Origin: Saccharina japonica
Lineage: Eukaryota > Sar > Phaeophyceae > Laminariales > Laminariaceae
Length of the DNA: 64,000 bases
Assembly (NCBI GenBank): GCA_008828725.1
Contig: MEHQ01004461.1
Span: 233,016-297,015, forward strand
Direction: 5' to 3'
The position numbers and the translations under genes are program-made. Of the stretch, positions 60,433 to 64,000 are shown one piece after another. Position 1 is the first letter of the stretch. Every line of letters starts with the position of its first letter. The notes under the pieces are model-generated. The model ran no database searches and was not told where the DNA came from. It was given only the letters and a program-made list of their open reading frames with translations.

Positions 60433-61011
60433 CAACACTGTGCGCCTCGAAGGCAGATCTGTGATGTGCTCTGTTGTTGTTGTTGCTACGAGTAGTTTTG
60501 CTTTCATAGGAGCCAGCAATCCGTCACCAAACGACACCACCACCACCACTCTTCTACCCGCTGCTGCTGTTGATGTTGCTGTAGTGCTGTGGCTAGCTGT
60601 GTCTATTGGAGCCTACCGTCCATAATCCACACCATCTATCTACCCTTTTCTGTTCTGCTGCTGTGTGTGTAACAGAGCCACGCCCACTCTGACCGGAAAT
60701 TAATGACCGCTTTTGAATACCACGATACATCACACAACATGCAACGAACACAAGCAACGCCACAGCCCCGGCTAGAAGCACAAGCAGCAGACGTGACTGT
60801 GGCGGATCCACCGTATACTGCTGTGGCTATTAATTAGTGGTTGCTTCATCGCAGCAGGCTTGCATCCGTCACCAGGCACCACCATCTCTCTCTCTTCTGC
60901 TGCTGTTCTGTTGTTGCTTGCTGCTGTGCTTGCATCATGTATGTGCGACCTGTCGTGTGTCTGACGCGGGCCGCGACAAATAATCGTGTAGTACAGGAAA
61001 TGTATCTTTGA

Positions 61012-61085
61012 AAGTATAGGCAAACGGTCACCATGCACGATTGTATGCTTGAAGGCTTGAGTTCGATCCTTGGCGATGACTCTGG
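61012..61085 (+). repeat. tRNA-like segment, copy 2
   Basis: TATAGGCAAACGGTCACCAT and TTGAGTTCGATCCTTGGCGA, followed by a T run. Confidence 0.5.
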
Positions 61086-61299
61086 ATCCTTTTTTTTTTT
61101 TGTATTGTACGTAACCCAAACCCCCATAATATAAGACAGAGGAAGCACACAAAAACTAAGTGGATTTCTTAGGCAGGCTCGAAGAGGTGCACAAAAAAAA
61201 AAGTTATCGACACCACACACACACACCCCCCTATATTGAAGGGAAGAAACCGGACTGTTGTGATCCCAGAAAACAATAAGTCAAGTTTTTTTTTTATCA

Positions 61300-61322
61300 C
61301 CCCCCCCCCCCCCCCCCCCCCC
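61300..61322 (+). repeat. poly(C) run, 23 bases
   Basis: An uninterrupted C run in a sequence rich in homopolymer A and T tracts. Confidence 0.9.
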
Positions 61323-61848
61323 GACCAGCGAAAAAAAAATATGGGGGGGTCTCTAAAACCAAGTAAAAAAAAGGGAACAAAAAACGAAAAAAAAATGTTT
61401 TTTGCTCATTTCGTCCTGTGATCACAGCGATCCGGTTTGTTTTTCATTCTGACCTTCCTAGGTGTGTGGTGTCGTTTTCTTTTTTTTTTGCACCCTTGGG
61501 CAGGTATACAATATGATATGCGTATGATACAATATCGCATGCTGTTGTTTTGATATTAATAGTAGGTTTTCGATTCGCCCTTGCGCCACTCCCCCAGGCA
61601 CGTCCCGGAGGGGAACCTTGTAATATCTATTGCTGCTGTGTGTACGTGGGACACTATACGAAACAGTATTCATAATAATAAAAAAAGTCAGCTTTGGCGT
61701 ACTGAATGCTCGCACGATGTCACACATTTGTTGCTAACTATTGGCGTTCTGAATGCTCGCACGATGTTACATATGTGTTGTGATCTATGTACGTGAATAC
61801 ATTCTATTAGTAGACGGTCATTATAACGGTATTGATAGTACCTTTGGG

Positions 61849-62225
61849 TCACACGGTGGATAGCATAACCCACCCCTCGGACCAACTTCTAAACTGCTGC
61901 TGTAGCGATAACAGGGAGAGCGTACGAGCTGGTCCAGCCGTAAAAACAATTATCGTTCTATCGGCATGTTCGCTATCGTTTGGAAACACTAGGGCTTCAA
62001 ATTTTACAGCAGTGTTCCCAGGCCTGCAGCGCATATGCAGACGTTAGAATTTTTCGAATCCGAGTTGTTTTCGTCGAGAATCATGTCGAGTAAATCCCGA
62101 CACTTACGTGGGTGTCTCGATACTAAATTCGGTACGAAAGTCCGAAACAGACGGACAGCGGATGAGGCTGATTCTTGGTGTGAAGATGCCTCGAGGCATG
62201 ACAAGACGATCGATATCCTCACCAT
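61849..62225 (-). CDS. possible decayed coding fragment
   Basis: Two overlapping minus frames look protein-like (VSRHPRKCRDLLDMILDENN and KFEALVFPNDSEHADRTIIV) but are in different frames with no splice sites I can defend. No family recognised. Confidence 0.2.
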
Positions 62226-62639
62226 CCCCTAACTCGTTGTATATCAGGAGATATGACGTGTCTAGTGTTTACAATGCAAACTCAAGATGTTACGATGTTT
62301 GACACGAAATCTGGATTTCCCAACCCAAATTATCGATTTTTCCCATTTTTTTTTCAACACATGATTTGCATCGCTGTCGTCTACAGCTTCAAAGAGGGTC
62401 AAGGTTGATTTTTGTTTTTTTTCCTCACTTTATTGGCGAAAACGTGATCCGGAATTTTGTTCAAACGATCATAAAATTCCGCCATCGAAAAAAACAAAAC
62501 TTGACCCTCTTTGAATCGTTCGGTTGTACTCTAAGGGAGCTCCATACAAATTTTCAGGTCGAAACTCGAACCATTGCGTTGGGAAAAAGCTGGCCAATAC
62601 ACCATAATCCTCACGGCCGGACCATCTCGTAGACGTCGA

Positions 62640-62735
62640 GTGTTGCCTCTATGGGAGTGCGTTGACGAGATATTTCCATATTATCTTGACGACATATTTT
62701 CATATTTTGTAGACGAGATATTTCCATATCCACCA
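62640..62735 (+). repeat. short tandem repeat (GACGAGATATTTCCATAT)
   Basis: Three units of TTGACGA(G/C)ATATTTCCATAT with 22-35-bp spacing. Confidence 0.8.
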
Positions 62736-62799
62736 TGTTCGTGTGTGCAACACCCTAAGCTACCCTCCGCTATTTGTCCTTCCGCTTACCCGCTTCCCC

Positions 62800-62826
62800 C
62801 GACCCTGACCCTAACCCTGACCCTTG
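62800..62826 (-). repeat. telomere-like CCCTAACCCTGA run
   Basis: CCCTGACCCTAACCCTGACC, three to four units, interstitial. Confidence 0.6.
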
Positions 62827-62834
62827 CTTTGGCC

Positions 62835-63600
62835 TGCAGGTTTTCGATCGACGGTCGTGGCTCAAACATGTCGGACGAGGAGGAGGTCACCTACGACTCG
62901 GCCACGAGAGACGTGCTCGTCTCCGCATCGAAGTTGATAGGTCAGTCGGCGAACGAATTCAGGAATTGCTGTACCGAAGAAAAACCGAATGCAAAACGGA
63001 AAGATGGTTTCGTCACGTCCATTGCCAACCGAATAGGTCACATACATGACTTTGGCGACGAGATATGTGCTCGTCCTCGCGTTGAAGTTGATAGGTCAGT
63101 CAACCGACCGAATACATTACCGATTTTTTTCCGAAGACAAACCGCAATATTTACCCCAAAAAGAAACGAGTGCTTCACCGAAGGAAACCAAAGGAGGGCT
63201 CTTCTCCGCGTCAAGTCATCAACCGAATGTATAGGTTACCTACGATTCGGCCAAGAGAGGTTAGGTGTGGTAGTCTGAAGAGGTATTGCTATTCTAGGAC
63301 AGTTATGCGGTATCGGCAAGCCCGACTACCGGAGCAGGTTGAGACGAGAAGGCCTTCGGTCACTCACGAGGTTGATGTTCGGTGTACGAGTATTTTAATA
63401 TCACGCTGATCCTGTGCTGAGAGAATTATGAGCACAAGGAGGAGCAAAGCATTAGTTGCTCGATGCGTGTTTCATCAGAAACACGCAACCTCAACAATAG
63501 AGGGGAAACGGGGATACCATGAATATACCATGACACGTCTCCGCGTCGAAGTTGATTGGTGAGTCGCCGACCGAAACCGATTTTTTTTCCCCCCGAAGAA
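62835..63600 (+). repeat. degenerate tandem repeat with a coding-like first unit
   Basis: CATCGAAGTTGATAGGTCAGTCGGCG and its variants recur at about 62928, 63084 and 63545, with related GTCACCTACGACTCGGCCA at 62887, 63037 and 63232. Unit 1 opens with ATG GTCGGACGAGG-type sequence (MSDEEEVTYDSATRDVLVSA), preceded by GGCCTGCAG, a possible splice acceptor. Later units lose the frame. Confidence 0.55.
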
Positions 63601-63954
63601 TAACGAACGACTTGACGCGTCCTACAGGAGGGGTGACATCTACTATCTGGGGCTATATTCGTAGGAACTCTATACTATTAGTAAGCCACCTAAAACTGTT
63701 TTTTTTTATGTGTTGGCTTAGCCAGGTGTACGACGAATAGTAGTATTGCGACTCAAACGGGATACTTCGTGCTACCTGGTATTAATAGTATACCGGAGTA
63801 CTGTAGTTCCTCGGCAAGGGAGGAGCTCCGTAAACCAGAGGATATTCGCCGAAAAAGTGCTGCGCGTACGTCTATCGCCATAGCGCGCGCCACCCACCGA
63901 ATAAAACCCGAACGCTGTACAGGTAGATGAATTGGCACACGACACGCAGTGAGA

Positions 63955-64000
63955 CGTGGAAGTGTGGAGGGCTTAAGCTTTATTTTTACCCATCCGCCGG
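63955..64000. repeat. dispersed repeat fragment, shared with 27855-27892
   Basis: In reverse it reads GGATGGGTAAAAATAAAGCT and then CCCTCCACACT, as at 27858-27890. Confidence 0.7.

Larger units (their letters stand above)
58800..61130 (+). repeat. diverged tandem duplication
   Basis: A 235-bp block (TATAGTTATGTTTGTGAAAT to CGATTTCCCGGGTTT) occurs at 58804 and 59828, nearly identical. A second block (AACACGCAACGAACACAAAC; CTAGAAGCACAAGCAGCAG; CTTGCATTATGTATGTGTCG; tRNA-like segment) occurs at about 59225-59825 and again, more diverged, at about 60585-61130. Confidence 0.88.

Noticed and set aside
1-64000. Integrated virus or autonomous transposon genes
   Set aside because: I found no recognisable reverse transcriptase, integrase, transposase or capsid-like sequence in the open frames.

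Overview
The window is nuclear DNA from a eukaryote: one protein gene split into at least 12 short exons with GT/GC...AG introns, buried in transposon-derived and simple repeats. There are no prokaryotic operons. I cannot place the organism from sequence alone. The repeat load, GTAC-rich microsatellites and Stowaway-like MITEs suggest a protist or alga; a large-genome stramenopile such as a brown alga is only a weak guess.

The one gene I recognise is on the minus strand from 36033 down to 1438. It encodes a B56 (B', PPP2R5/Rts1-type) regulatory subunit of protein phosphatase 2A. I placed all 12 exons by splice sites and reading phase; phases agree at every junction. About 448 residues of conserved B56 core follow a low-complexity N-terminal exon of about 208-218 residues. 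Coding DNA is about 2.0 kb of a 34.6-kb gene; intron 1 alone is about 16 kb. Two features stand out: a lysine where animal and yeast B56 proteins have the acidic residue equivalent to human PPP2R5D Glu198, and a GC donor in intron 5. The first exon has two overlapping usable frames offset by one base.

Layout. 0-1.4 kb: downstream satellites (GAACC/GAATC, AAGGC). 1.4-19.4 kb: B56 exons 12 to 2, with introns filled by MITEs, a SINE, a 112-bp tandem repeat, a 69-G run and a 1606-bp tandem pair with long inverted ends. 19.4-35.4 kb: intron 1, with TTAA-flanked MITE arrays, AAGGC and CACCAC microsatellites, GATC-rich and CGATAT arrays, and a GTTACC-like satellite. 35.4-36.0 kb: exon 1. 36-64 kb: no confidently identified gene. 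This part holds a 3.55-kb near-perfect palindrome centred on an N at 39794, dispersed copies of a TATA/leader/ATG module, more MITEs and SINEs, a 43-bp tandem array, a 65-N gap inside poly(C), and a diverged tandem duplication at 58.8-61.1 kb. A few unassigned open frames are noted with low confidence.

The mobile elements fall into recurring families, named here: A (CGGGGGACCATAG ends), B (Stowaway-like, TA-flanked), C and D (TTAA-flanked), E/F (CATAAGAAAC ends), hAT-like (AGGGCTGGGCACTGG ends), I (GCATGGTACGGTAGAGGT ends), P1/P2 (poly-G-ended; P2 is a long inverted terminal repeat), a tRNA-derived SINE, and the promoter-ATG module G. All are non-autonomous as far as I can see; no transposase or reverse transcriptase was recognised.
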